Below, one piece after another: positions 1 to 8,829 of a DNA stretch of 64,000 bases (position 1 is its first letter; each line of letters opens with the position of its first letter). The stretch spans positions 321,940 through 385,939 of the forward strand of contig NZ_LGRA01000022.1 of NCBI RefSeq assembly GCF_003116095.1. The letters are read 5' to 3'. Below the pieces are notes generated by a model. It saw only the letters and a program-made list of their open reading frames with translations. It was not told the DNA's origin and did no database searches. The translations under genes and the position numbers were made by a program. The stretch is from Azospirillum sp. TSO35-2. GTDB lineage: Bacteria > Pseudomonadota > Alphaproteobacteria > Azospirillales > Azospirillaceae.

Positions 1-57
1 GGTCATCTTCACACCGGTGGTTTCGGGTCGATCCCGCACCGGCAAGAACCCAGGTCG

Positions 58-87
58 AAGGCCCCGTTCCGCAAGGAACGGGGCCTT
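58..87. terminator. Strong GC hairpin, likely terminator of an upstream gene
   Basis: A perfect 13-bp stem (AAGGCCCCGTTCC at 58-70 against GGAACGGGGCCTT at 75-87) closes on a GCAA tetraloop and is followed by CTT. This type often ends stable-RNA or highly expressed genes. The upstream gene lies outside the window, and the first 55 bases could not be assigned. Confidence 0.7.
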
Positions 88-99
88 CTTGCGTCGTAA

Positions 100-486
100 G
101 GGATGCATGCCCTGCATCCGGTTCCCGCCGGGTCTATGGCGCCGTCAGGCTTCCAACTCGGGCTCGATCTTCGCGGCCGTTGCGGCGCCGATGATGCCGG
201 TGATCCGCGGCCTGATCGGCGACGACGGGCGCAAGGTCGGCCATTTCGACGACGGCGCCGCGGTGCCGGACTTCGTCGGTTCCAAGGAACGCTGCCGGCC
301 GGTGTTCCGGATCCGCGATCGTGCCGGCGCCGGCCGGCCATACGGGGAATCGCGTATTCCCGTCGCCCCGCCGCTCCCCGATGATCGGAGGCGACGAAGA
401 CACGTGCAAAAACAATGCGGAAGCCCAGCCGTCCGGCTCGCTTCCCGCACGCTCCGCGTCATGCCCCGTCACGCAGGGAGACCGAG
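100..486. other. Region upstream of amiE, no recognised gene
   Basis: About 390 bases between the leading hairpin and amiE. A + strand frame open from 17 to 490 has host-like codon use between roughly 150 and 300, but its product matches no family I know and it runs through the hairpin and into amiE. It could be a decayed gene. A hyphenated palindrome, GGGAAT-N5-ATTCCC, lies at 345-361, about 126 bases before amiE, and could be a regulator site. No convincing sigma-54 site was seen. Confidence 0.35.
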
Positions 487-1524
487 ATGATCCACGGCGA
501 CATCACCAGCAGCAACGACACCGTCGGCGTTGCCGTCGTCAACTACAAGATGCCGCGCCTTCACACCAAGGTGGAGGTGCTGGAGAACGCGCAGAAGATC
601 GCCGACATGGTGATCGGCATGAAGACCGGGCTGCCCGGCCTCGACCTCGTGATCTTCCCCGAATACTCCACCCACGGAATCATGTATGATTCCAAGGAGA
701 TGTACGAGACCGCCGCCACCATCCCCGGCGACGAGACGGAGATCTTCGCCGCAGCCTGCCGCAAGGCCAAGGTGTGGGGTGTCTTCTCCCTCACCGGCGA
801 GCGGCACGAGGAGCATCCGCACAAGGCGCCTTACAACACGCTGATCCTGATGAACGACCAGGGCGAGATCGTGCAGAAATACCGCAAGATCATGCCCTGG
901 GTGCCAATCGAGGGCTGGTATCCCGGCACCTGCACCTATGTCTCGGAGGGGCCGAAGGGGCTGAAGATCAGCCTGATCATCTGCGACGACGGCAATTATC
1001 CCGAAATCTGGCGCGACTGCGCCATGAAGGGGGCGGAGCTGATCGTGCGCTGCCAGGGCTACATGTACCCGGCCAAGGACCAGCAGGTGCTGATGGCGAA
1101 GGCGATGGCCTGGGCCAACAACGTCTATGTCGCGGTGGCGAACGCCGCCGGGTTCGACGGCGTCTATTCCTACTTCGGCCATTCCGCCATCGTCGGCTTC
1201 GACGGCCGCACGCTGGGCGAATGCGGCGAGGAGGATTACGGCATCCAGTACGCCCAACTGTCCAAGTCGCTGATCCGCGATTTCCGCAAGAACGGCCAGT
1301 CGGAGAACCACCTGTTCAAGCTGGTCCACCGTGGCTACACCGGCATGATCAACAGCCACGACGGGGTGAAGGGCGAGGCGGTTTGCCCCTACGACTTCTA
1401 CCGCCAGTGGGTGAGCGACCCGGAGGGCACGCGGGCCATGGTGGAATCCTTCACCCGGCCGACGGTCGGCACGCCCGAATGCCCGATCGACGGCATCCCG
1501 ACGGAAGAGCCGGCGCACCGCTGA
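487..1524 (+). CDS. amiE: Aliphatic amidase
   Basis: Hydrolyses short aliphatic amides to the carboxylic acid and ammonia; a cytoplasmic nitrilase-superfamily enzyme. The 345-residue product matches the Pseudomonas enzyme (346) in length and block by block from the N-terminus. The catalytic triad is visible: Glu59 in FPEY, Lys134 in KYRK and Cys166 in IICDDGN. The ATG at 487 is chosen because the family starts there and GGGAG lies at 476-480; an in-frame start at 415 would add unrelated residues. It heads a unit with the MoxR-type and VWA genes downstream. The Pseudomonas ami operon also carries an ATPase gene (amiB), but the AmiC/AmiR sensor-antiterminator pair and AmiS channel are absent here, so control must differ. 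Confidence 0.96.
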   Translation: MIHGDITSSNDTVGVAVVNYKMPRLHTKVEVLENAQKIADMVIGMKTGLPGLDLVIFPEYSTHGIMYDSKEMYETAATIPGDETEIFAAACRKAKVWGVFSLTGERHEEHPHKAPYNTLILMNDQGEIVQKYRKIMPWVPIEGWYPGTCTYVSEGPKGLKISLIICDDGNYPEIWRDCAMKGAELIVRCQGYMYPAKDQQVLMAKAMAWANNVYVAVANAAGFDGVYSYFGHSAIVGFDGRTLGECGEEDYGIQYAQLSKSLIRDFRKNGQSENHLFKLVHRGYTGMINSHDGVKGEAVCPYDFYRQWVSDPEGTRAMVESFTRPTVGTPECPIDGIPTEEPAHR

Positions 1525-1546
1525 CCCACTTGCGAAAGGTGGAGGC

Positions 1547-2344
1547 ATGGCGCTCCAGACCTACCGGATCGACCGGGAACCCTATTATTGCCCGACCGGC
1601 GACGAGGTCGCCCTGTTCGAGGCGGCCCACGCCGACCGCATGCCGGTGATGCTGAAGGGACCGACCGGCTGCGGCAAGACCCGCTTCATCGAGCATATGG
1701 CGTGGCGGCTCGGCCGGCCGCTGGTCACCGTCGCCTGCAACGAGGATCTGACCGCGTCCGACCTCGTCGGCCGTTACCTGCTGGAGGCGGAGGGGACGGT
1801 GTGGCAGGACGGGCCGCTGACCCTGGCGGTGCGCCATGGCGCCATCTGCTACCTGGATGAGATCGTTGAGGCGCGGGCCGACACCACCGTCGTCATCCAT
1901 CCCCTGACCGACGAGCGGCGGGCGCTGCCGCTCGACAAGCGAAACGAGCTGGTGGCCGCCCATCCCGACTTCCAGCTCGTCGTCGCCTACAACCCGGGGT
2001 ACCAGAGCGTGGTCAAGGACCTGAAGGAATCCACCAAGCAGCGTTTCGCCGCGCTGGAGTTCGGCTACCCGGCGGCCGGGATCGAGGCCGACATCGTCGC
2101 GCACGAGGCGGGGATCGGGCAGGCTCTGGCCCGGCGCATGGTGGCGGTGGGCGAGCGCAGCCGCAACCTGCACGGCCGCGGGCTGGAGGAGGGAGCGTCG
2201 ACCCGCATGCTGATCCATGCCGGCCGGCTGATCGCCCGCGGGGTGGCGCCCGAGGCCGCCTGCCGCATGGCCGTCGTGTTGCCGCTGACCGACGATCCCG
2301 ACCTGCGCGATGCGCTGGCGGCGGCGGTCGGCGCCTGCTTCTGA
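1547..2344 (+). CDS. MoxR/CbbQ/NirQ-type AAA+ ATPase
   Basis: A 265-residue AAA+ protein of the MoxR group, which normally works with a VWA-domain protein as a remodelling chaperone that activates enzymes or inserts cofactors. Walker A is GPTGCGKT at residues 38-45 and Walker B is CYLDEI near 101-106. The C-terminal third (after about 170) resembles the CbbQ/NirQ C-terminal domain. It starts 22 bases after amiE and is followed closely by the VWA gene, so the three genes are probably one transcript. The client is not evident: AmiE needs no metal or cofactor, so the pair may help assembly of the amidase oligomer or act on another nitrogen protein. The family call is firm; the role is inference. 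Confidence 0.9.
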   Translation: MALQTYRIDREPYYCPTGDEVALFEAAHADRMPVMLKGPTGCGKTRFIEHMAWRLGRPLVTVACNEDLTASDLVGRYLLEAEGTVWQDGPLTLAVRHGAICYLDEIVEARADTTVVIHPLTDERRALPLDKRNELVAAHPDFQLVVAYNPGYQSVVKDLKESTKQRFAALEFGYPAAGIEADIVAHEAGIGQALARRMVAVGERSRNLHGRGLEEGASTRMLIHAGRLIARGVAPEAACRMAVVLPLTDDPDLRDALAAAVGACF

Positions 2345-2350
2345 CCAGCG

Positions 2351-2420
2351 ATGGAAGGCGGGATCGCCCTGGCCGATGCCGAACGCCGGCTGAAGGCGTA
2401 TGGGACGGCGTTGTGGGGGG
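2351..2420 (+). other. Probable out-of-frame N-terminal segment of the VWA gene
   Basis: ATG at 2351 opens a short frame (MEGGIALADAERRLKAYGTA, then LWG). It ends at a TGA soon after the G6 homopolymer at 2415-2420. Adding one G joins it to the VWA frame as ALWGGDPPLRPL. Its position right after the previous stop codon and its host-like codons suggest that it is the true start of the VWA gene. Confidence 0.55.
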
Positions 2421-4008
2421 CGATCCGCCCCTGCGGCCTTTGACGCAGGACGGCGACCCGGCGGCGATGCGGCCGCGTTTCGATGCCGATCTCGTCCGGC
2501 TGCCCGCCGTCTGGCCCTCGCTGGACCTCTACCGCGCGGCGCTGGCCCATGTCGCGGCGCACCGGATGTTCTCGCGCCCCTGGCCGGCCAAGGGGCTGAA
2601 GCCCCTGCTGACCATCGTCGTCTCGCTGGTCGAGGATGCGCGGGTGGAGCATCTGGCCATGCGGGGCCTGCCCGGTCTGCGCCGGCTGTGGGGTCCCTTC
2701 CATCGGGTGGAGCCGTCGGCGTCGCTGATGGCGGCGGACCTGATGGAGCGGATGGCGCGGGCGCTGTTCGATCCCGAGTACCGCGACGGCAACGCCTGGG
2801 TTGACAAGGGCCAGCGCCTGTTCTTCGAACGGCCGGACCGTTGGGACGATCCGGACTTCAGCCTGACGGTCGGTGGTGCCCTCGCCGGCGACCTCGGCAA
2901 GACGCGGGTGCAGATCAACGCCCGGGGGCACCGCGTCGAACCGGCCTATCGCGACGACAATGGCGGCCTCTGGCTGTACGACACCCCGCCGGAGCCGCCG
3001 CGCGACGCCGACGATCCGCTGGAGGCGGTCCGGCCGGAGCCGGTGGAGGAGGAACGGGCCGACCGCCGCGACGGACCGCGGCAAGCCCCGCCGTCGCCGG
3101 CCCCGCTTGCCGTCGCCGAAACCGCCGCCCGGCGGCCGGTGGCGCGCTATCCGGAATGGGACCACCGCATCGGCCTGTACCGCCCCGACTTCGCCCAGGT
3201 GCTGGACTGCGTGCCGGAGCACCGACCGCCACCGGCCGCGCCCGCCGATCCCCGGCTGGCGGGCCGGGTGCGCGCGCTGGTCCGCCACGCGGCCGTGGCG
3301 CGGCCGGAGCGGTTGCGGCGGCAGCGGGAGGGTGACCGCCTCGACCTCGACGCCTGCATCGCGGCGACCGCGGCCCGGCGCCAGGGCCATGCTCCGGACC
3401 TGCGGGTCTACCAGCGGGTGAGGCGCCGCGGTCGCGACCTGTCGGTTCTGCTGCTGCTCGACGCCTCGCACTCCACCAACGATCCGGTGGCGGACGGCAC
3501 GGTGCTGGATCTTGAACGCCGGTCGGCGGACCTGCTGGCCACCGCGCTGGCCGCGGCCGGCGACCGCTTTGCGCTGGCCGGCTTCCGCTCCGACGGGAGG
3601 GAGGCGGTGCAGTGGCTGGCGGTCAAGCGCTTCGGTGACGCCTACGACGACGCGGCGCGCGGTCGCCTCGCCGGCTTGGACGGGCGCTGGTCGACGCGGA
3701 TGGGGGCGGCGCTCCGCCACGCCGGCACGATGCTCGCCGGCGAGCCGACGCACCGCCGCCTGCTGTTGCTGGTCACCGACGGCGAGCCGTCCGACATCGA
3801 CTGCCCCGACCCGCGCCATCTGGTGGAGGACGCCCGCAAGGCGGTGCAGGAGCTGACCGGCCGGGGCATCGACGTGGTCTGTCTGGCGCTCGGCGGCGAC
3901 GCGGGGACGCATCGCCACATCTTCGGCCGGCGCAACGTGCTGCCGCTCGACCGGGTGGAGCAACTGCCGGAGAGGTTGCCGGCCGTCTATGTGCGGCTGA
4001 CCGGGTGA
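2413..4008 (+). CDS. VWA-domain protein, NorD/CbbO-like, possibly 5'-frameshifted
   Basis: Partner of the preceding MoxR ATPase. The C-terminal third is a von Willebrand A domain with a MIDAS motif: DASHS beginning near residue 350, and a later TDGEPSD. The middle is acidic and proline-rich (about 195-240), and the N-terminal 190 residues are helical. As read, translation starts at GTG 2413 (531 residues) with a poor ribosome site. An alternative N-terminus opens at ATG 2351, seven bases after the stop of the MoxR gene, runs 20 codons without a stop and would join this frame if the six-G run at 2415-2420 had one more G. I suspect a sequencing or assembly error or a real frameshift there. Confidence 0.85.
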   Translation: MGGDPPLRPLTQDGDPAAMRPRFDADLVRLPAVWPSLDLYRAALAHVAAHRMFSRPWPAKGLKPLLTIVVSLVEDARVEHLAMRGLPGLRRLWGPFHRVEPSASLMAADLMERMARALFDPEYRDGNAWVDKGQRLFFERPDRWDDPDFSLTVGGALAGDLGKTRVQINARGHRVEPAYRDDNGGLWLYDTPPEPPRDADDPLEAVRPEPVEEERADRRDGPRQAPPSPAPLAVAETAARRPVARYPEWDHRIGLYRPDFAQVLDCVPEHRPPPAAPADPRLAGRVRALVRHAAVARPERLRRQREGDRLDLDACIAATAARRQGHAPDLRVYQRVRRRGRDLSVLLLLDASHSTNDPVADGTVLDLERRSADLLATALAAAGDRFALAGFRSDGREAVQWLAVKRFGDAYDDAARGRLAGLDGRWSTRMGAALRHAGTMLAGEPTHRRLLLLVTDGEPSDIDCPDPRHLVEDARKAVQELTGRGIDVVCLALGGDAGTHRHIFGRRNVLPLDRVEQLPERLPAVYVRLTG

Positions 4009-4020
4009 GGCTGGCCGACC

Positions 4021-5019
4021 CTACCGCCCGTTCAGCGCCCGGACCGCCATCGCGGCGGCGGCGGCGCGGTTCTCCACGCCGAGCTTCGAATAGATTTGCT
4101 CCAGATGCTTGTCGACCGTGCGCGGGCTCAGGCCGAGGATTTCGGCGATGTCGCGGTTGGGCTTGCCGTTGGCCACCCACATCAGCACCTCCGCTTCGCG
4201 CGGGGTCAGCGACAGCTTGTCCTTCAGCCGGGTGTCCTCGCCGGCGCCGGTTTCTTCGGCCAGTTGCAGCAGGATTTCGTCGGGGCCGGTCTGGCCGACT
4301 GGGCTCAGGCGCAGGCAGCGGCCGTCCGCGCCGGTGGCGATCACCACGCTGTCGGGCTTGCGGCCGGGGCCGCCGGCCTGACGGTCGGCCAGCCAGCGCC
4401 GCGCCTCCTCCGGCAACGAGACGCCGGGCTGGACGGGAGCCTGGTCGGCGGTCGCGGCCGTGGTCCCGGCGGCGGTTCCGAAGGCCGCCTCCAGCATGCG
4501 GGTGGTTTGCGGCGTGCACCACAGCACCTCGCCCTTCCGGTTGGCGGCCAGCAGGGTGCGCCCGGTGACGTCCAGCGCCGCCCGCGTGCTCTGGGCGACG
4601 CGGGCGTTGGCGAGGTGGGCGTACATGCGGGCGATCAGCGTCTCGGCGACGATGGGCTTGGTGACGTAATCGACGCCGCCGGCGGCGAAGCCCTTCAGGA
4701 TGTGTTCGGTTTCGGTCAGGCCGGTCATGAAGATGACGGGGACATGGGCGACCTGGCTGTTGCGCTTCAACTGGCGGCAGGTCTCGAAGCCGTCCAGACC
4801 GGGCATGATGGCGTCCATCAGGATGACGTCGGGCGTCACCTGCTCCAGCAGCGCCAGCGCCTTGCGGCCGTCCAGCGCCACCAGCACGGTCACCCCGGCT
4901 TCCTCCAGCGCGTCGGTCAGGAAGCTGAGGGCTTCGGGTGAATCGTCGACGACGAGGACGACGTCACGTGGTTTGGTTGTGGGTTGCGTCGTCATGGCTG
5001 GCTTCGTCGTGGCTGTCAT
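4021..5019 (-). CDS. Response regulator, REC plus LuxR-type HTH
   Basis: A DNA-binding response regulator of 332 residues. The receiver domain (about 18-140) shows the acidic pair Asp25-Asp26 and phospho-acceptor Asp69 in VILMDAIMPG. A variable middle (about 145-265) carries an alanine-rich linker and may be a degenerate PAS-like segment. The C-terminal LuxR/NarL helix-turn-helix is clear (LTPREAEVLMWVANGKPNRD onward). The gene overlaps the end of the upstream histidine kinase by 56 bases from ATG 5019, or 32 from ATG 4995; both starts are possible. It is the obvious cognate regulator of that kinase, and its targets are probably the neighbouring amide genes. Confidence 0.93.
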   Translation of the reverse strand: MTATTKPAMTTQPTTKPRDVVLVVDDSPEALSFLTDALEEAGVTVLVALDGRKALALLEQVTPDVILMDAIMPGLDGFETCRQLKRNSQVAHVPVIFMTGLTETEHILKGFAAGGVDYVTKPIVAETLIARMYAHLANARVAQSTRAALDVTGRTLLAANRKGEVLWCTPQTTRMLEAAFGTAAGTTAATADQAPVQPGVSLPEEARRWLADRQAGGPGRKPDSVVIATGADGRCLRLSPVGQTGPDEILLQLAEETGAGEDTRLKDKLSLTPREAEVLMWVANGKPNRDIAEILGLSPRTVDKHLEQIYSKLGVENRAAAAAMAVRALNGR

Positions 5020-8000
5020 CGCGGTACACCGCCTCCAGCGCGGCCATATACTGGTTCAGGTCGTAATTGCTGACGAACGTGCGCATGCGGCCGACGAAGC
5101 GTTCCAGCTCCGGATAGGCGGCGGCGATCTCGGCCAGCTTGGCCTGCATGCCGCGGACATAGCCGATGCGGCCGAGATGGATCAGCTCGGCGATGTGGTG
5201 CTGCGGCGGCAGCTCCGACGGGGCGAAGACCGGCGGGCCGGCGTCGCTGCCGGCCGGCGTCTCATACTCCCAGTCGATGCCGCGCAGCCGGCCGATGCAG
5301 GCCAGCAGCTTCGGGATGGACACCGGCTTCGCGACGAACCCGTCATGCGGCTGGCCACTTTCGGCCCCCGCCGCCTGCCCGGCGGCGGAGCGGTCCTCCC
5401 GCGTGTCGGCGGACACCAGGACGATGGTGGTGTCGGTGTGGCCGGAGGCGCGCAGGTGGCGGGCCACCTCCAGCCCGTTCATGCCGGGCATGGAGATGTC
5501 GAGCAGCAGGATGTCCGGCCGGTGCAGCTCGGCCATGGCGAGGCAGTTCGGGCCGTCGGTCGCCTTGAACACGATGAAGCCCAGCTCGGCGAGCAGGTCG
5601 GCCAGCAGGTTGCGGTGGGCGAGGTCGTCGTCGGTGACCAGCACGGTCAGGCGCGGCCCGTGATAGCCGCGGATCAGATGGTCCGGCTGGGCCGGAACGG
5701 TGGACAGCATCGCCGCCGACATCATCAGCCGGACCCGGAACAGGCTGCCCTTGCCGGGAGTGCTGGTCACCGTGATCTCGCCGCCCATCACCTCGGTCAG
5801 CAGCTTCGTGATGGTCAGGCCGAGCCCCATGCCGGGCACCATCGGGTTGGCGGCCGACCCGCGTTCGAAGGGCTGGAAGATGCGCTCGCGGTCCTCGGGG
5901 GCGATGCCGGGGCCGGTGTCCTCCACCTCGAACTCGGCGATCTGGCTGCGGTGGCGCACGCGCAGGCAGACCGTGCCGGCGTCGGTGAACTTGATGGCGT
6001 TGGACAGCAGGTTGATCAGGATCTGGCGGATGCGGCCCTCGTCGGTGAAGACGACCGGCGGCAGCTCCTCCGGCGCGTCGAAGCGGAAGGCGATGCCCTT
6101 GGCTTCCGCCTGCAGGCGGAACATGCCGACGAGCTGGTCGAGCAGGTCGCCGAAGCGCACCTCCGCCCGGTTCAACTGCAGCCGGCCGCTTTCGATCTTC
6201 GACACGTCCAGCAGCCCGTCGAGCAGGCCGGACAGATGCTCGGCGCTGCGCCGGATGACGCGGACGGCGTCGATGCGGTGCGGCGGCATCGCCGGATCGC
6301 GCTCCAGCATCTGCGAATAGCCGAAGATGGCGCTCAACGGCGTGCGGAATTCATGGCCGATGCCGACCAGATAGCGGCTCTTGGCGAGGTTTGCGGTCTC
6401 CGCCGCCTCCTTCGCCTTCTGAAGCTGGGCGTCGGTGCGTTCGTGCGCCTCGATCTCCTGCATCAGCAGCGCGGTCTGCTTCTGTGTTTCCTCCTGCGCC
6501 ACCTTGCGGCTTTCGCGGGCCAGCACGAACAGCCAGGTGGCGACGCCGGCCACGATCATCAGGATGAAGAACACCTTCCACAGCGTGCTGCGGATCAGTG
6601 CCTGCGCCTCGGCGTTGACGGACGCGACCTCGACATAGACGAGGGACAGCACCGCGCCGACCGCCAGCGCCAGCATCAGCAGGACGCCCAGGTAATGGCC
6701 GAGCCGCGCCTTCAGCGCCGTCGCGGCCTTCGGCGGCAGGACGGCGTCCAGCGCGTGGCGCAGCTGCACGCCCAGCCGGGCGTCGGTCTTGCAGCCGTCG
6801 CCGCAGCGGGCGTCCAACGAACAGCAGAGCGAGCAGATCGCCCCGGCATAGACCGGGCAGAAGGCCATGTCCTCCGGCTCGAAGGCGTGCTGGCAGATGC
6901 GGCAGCGGACCGCCTCCTCGTTGTTCCAGCCCTCGAAGGGGCGGCGGGCGATGTAATAGTCGCCGCGGGTCGCCCAGGCGATGGCGGGGGCCGCGACAAA
7001 GGCGGTGGCGAAGGCGAGGAAGGGGGCGCAGACCTTCAGCGTCGGTCCCAGCGCCCCCAGGAAGGCCAGCATCGACAACACCGTCGCCAGCAGCATGGCG
7101 CCGACGCCGACCGGGTTGATGTCGTAGAGGTGGGCGCGCTTGAACTCGACGTGCGGTGGGCTGAGGCCGAGCGGCTTGTTCACCACCAGATCGGCGACCA
7201 GCGCGCCGATCCACGAGGCGGCGACGCTGGAATAGAGCCCCAGCACCGGTTCCAGCGTCTTGTAGATGCCGAGTTCCATCAGCATCAGGCCGATGACGAC
7301 GTTGAACACCACCCACACCACCCGGCCGGGGTGGCTGTGGGTCAGGCGCGAGAAGAAGTTCGACCAGGCGATGGAGCCGGCGTAGGTGTTGGTGACGTTG
7401 ATCTTCAACTGCGACAGCACGACGAACAGGCCGGTCAGGCCAAGCGCCACCTGCGGCGACGGCGTCACATACTGGAAGGCGACGAGATACATCCGCGTCG
7501 GCTCCGCCGCCAGATCCAGCGGCACGGCGTTCTGCAGCGCCAGCACCACGAGGAAGGAGCCGAGCAGCAGCTTGATCGTGCCGATGACGATCCAGCCCGG
7601 CCCGGCCGCCACCAGCGCCGCCCACCAGCACAGCCTCTTGCGGCCCTTCGCGTCGGGGTCGTAGGGCAGGAAGCGGATGAAGTCGACCTGTTCGCCGATC
7701 TGCGCCAGCAGCGAGAACACCACCGACGCCGCGGCGCCGAACAGCATCAGGTCGAAGCCGCCGTCGCTCGCCTCCGCCGCCCGGCCGGTGAAGCGGGTCC
7801 AGGTGGTGAAGGCGTCGCTGTCCTGGACGGCGATGAACAGGAAGGGCAGGGCGTGCAGCGCCAGCCACAGCGGCTGGGTCCACAGCTGGATGCGGCTGAT
7901 GACGGTGAAGCCGTAGGCGACCAGCGGGATCACCAGGAGCGAACTGACGACGTAGCCGGCGGCCAGCGGCAGGCCGAACACCATCTCCAGCGCCGTCGCC

Positions 8001-8419
8001 ATGATCGCCGCCTCGATGGCGAAGAAGATGAAGGTGAAGGAGGCGTAGATCAGCGAGGTGATGGTGGAGCCGATGTAGCCGAAGCCGGCGCCGCGCGTCA
8101 GCAGATCCATGTCAACGCCGTAGCGGCTGGCGTAGTAGCTGATGGGCAGGGCGCTGGCGAAGATCAGGACGGCGGCGGCCAGGATGGCGAGGAGCGCGTT
8201 GGTGAATCCGTAGTTCAGCGTGATCGCCCCGCCGATCGCCTCCAGCGCCAGGAAGGAGATCGAGCCGAGCGCCGTGTTGGCGACGCGCGACGGCGACCAG
8301 CGCCGCGCCTTCCGCGCGGTGAAGCGCAGCGCGTAGTCTTCCAGCGTCTGGTTGGCGACCCACCGGTTGTAGGTCCGCCGGACCGCGACCACCCTCTGGC
8401 GCCCCGCCACCGGCCCCAT
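4964..8419 (-). CDS. Hybrid histidine kinase with NCS1-permease-like sensor domain
   Basis: An 1151-residue membrane sensor kinase. Residues 20-480 resemble an NCS1 purine/cytosine/allantoin permease: a LEDYALRF opening, then about twelve hydrophobic helices. A cysteine-rich stretch follows (Cys506, 509, 521, 529, 532, 533, 539, 543), which may bind a metal. Two more membrane segments lie near 575-598 and 612-634, then a coiled coil. The HisKA box has His689 in GIGHEFRTPLSAI. The ATPase domain shows LINLLSNAIKFTD, EDTGPGIA and GMGLGLTI motifs. A receiver domain follows with Asp974 in LLLDISMPG. ATG 8419 has AGGAGGG six bases upstream. It presumably senses an amide, urea or nucleobase-like ligand, transported or merely bound, and controls the divergent transporter operon through the response regulator. 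Confidence 0.92.
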   Translation of the reverse strand: MGPVAGRQRVVAVRRTYNRWVANQTLEDYALRFTARKARRWSPSRVANTALGSISFLALEAIGGAITLNYGFTNALLAILAAAVLIFASALPISYYASRYGVDMDLLTRGAGFGYIGSTITSLIYASFTFIFFAIEAAIMATALEMVFGLPLAAGYVVSSLLVIPLVAYGFTVISRIQLWTQPLWLALHALPFLFIAVQDSDAFTTWTRFTGRAAEASDGGFDLMLFGAAASVVFSLLAQIGEQVDFIRFLPYDPDAKGRKRLCWWAALVAAGPGWIVIGTIKLLLGSFLVVLALQNAVPLDLAAEPTRMYLVAFQYVTPSPQVALGLTGLFVVLSQLKINVTNTYAGSIAWSNFFSRLTHSHPGRVVWVVFNVVIGLMLMELGIYKTLEPVLGLYSSVAASWIGALVADLVVNKPLGLSPPHVEFKRAHLYDINPVGVGAMLLATVLSMLAFLGALGPTLKVCAPFLAFATAFVAAPAIAWATRGDYYIARRPFEGWNNEEAVRCRICQHAFEPEDMAFCPVYAGAICSLCCSLDARCGDGCKTDARLGVQLRHALDAVLPPKAATALKARLGHYLGVLLMLALAVGAVLSLVYVEVASVNAEAQALIRSTLWKVFFILMIVAGVATWLFVLARESRKVAQEETQKQTALLMQEIEAHERTDAQLQKAKEAAETANLAKSRYLVGIGHEFRTPLSAIFGYSQMLERDPAMPPHRIDAVRVIRRSAEHLSGLLDGLLDVSKIESGRLQLNRAEVRFGDLLDQLVGMFRLQAEAKGIAFRFDAPEELPPVVFTDEGRIRQILINLLSNAIKFTDAGTVCLRVRHRSQIAEFEVEDTGPGIAPEDRERIFQPFERGSAANPMVPGMGLGLTITKLLTEVMGGEITVTSTPGKGSLFRVRLMMSAAMLSTVPAQPDHLIRGYHGPRLTVLVTDDDLAHRNLLADLLAELGFIVFKATDGPNCLAMAELHRPDILLLDISMPGMNGLEVARHLRASGHTDTTIVLVSADTREDRSAAGQAAGAESGQPHDGFVAKPVSIPKLLACIGRLRGIDWEYETPAGSDAGPPVFAPSELPPQHHIAELIHLGRIGYVRGMQAKLAEIAAAYPELERFVGRMRTFVSNYDLNQYMAALEAVYRDDSHDEASHDDATHNQTT

Positions 8420-8829
8420 TCACCCTCCTGACTTTTCGTGCGTGTTGCTGACTGTTTACAAATTCCGCTTCCGTGTCGCGCACATAGTAAATTCCGTCAC
8501 TCCCGCCAGCCTGTCAAAACAAACCGACCGAACAACAAAGCGAAACAGCCGCCGTTTTCTGCGAGAAAACACAGGTGTTCCACTCGCTTTTCGGTGGTTG
8601 CGAGCGCCCGGCAGGTTCCAGACTGATGCAAGTTTATAGCGATTTGCGGTCCGGCACCCCTATACGCAAATCCACGTATTGCTGCGTTGCACCGTTCGGC
8701 CAAACATCGGCCCGTCCTATCGCGGATCGTTCCGCCAACCCCCTCAAAAAATACCGCCTTTCAAAAAGGGCCGCGCCCGGTTGCGGACGGCTTTTGTGAA
8801 GGCGACAACGGCCAACATCAGGAGGTTTC
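8420..8829. promoter_or_regulatory. Divergent promoter region, kinase gene / urtA operon
   Basis: This 410-base gap separates the divergent kinase and transporter operons and is visibly richer in A/T than its surroundings between about 8440 and 8790, as expected for promoters. The only strong landmark is AGGAGGT just before urtA. I looked for a sigma-54 element: a GGCAC at 8653 has the wrong distance to a following GC. No operator is claimed. Confidence 0.6.

Noticed and set aside
1-57. Possible 3' end of a tRNA (GGGTCGATCCC resembling a T-arm, next to a terminator).
   Set aside because: The T-loop is one base short, no matching anticodon stem or acceptor pairing is visible, and no CCA end follows.
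17-490. 157-codon open frame before amiE.
   Set aside because: It runs through the hairpin and over the amiE start, is arginine-rich at both ends and resembles nothing known; mentioned only as a possible remnant.
4700-8431. 1243-codon frame on the + strand.
   Set aside because: It is antisense to the kinase and response-regulator genes, rich in His/Gln/Arg as expected of a GC-biased shadow frame.
8420-8829. Sigma-54 (NtrC-type) promoter for urtA.
   Set aside because: The only GGCAC has an 11-base, not 10-base, distance to the next GC, and no TTGC follows.
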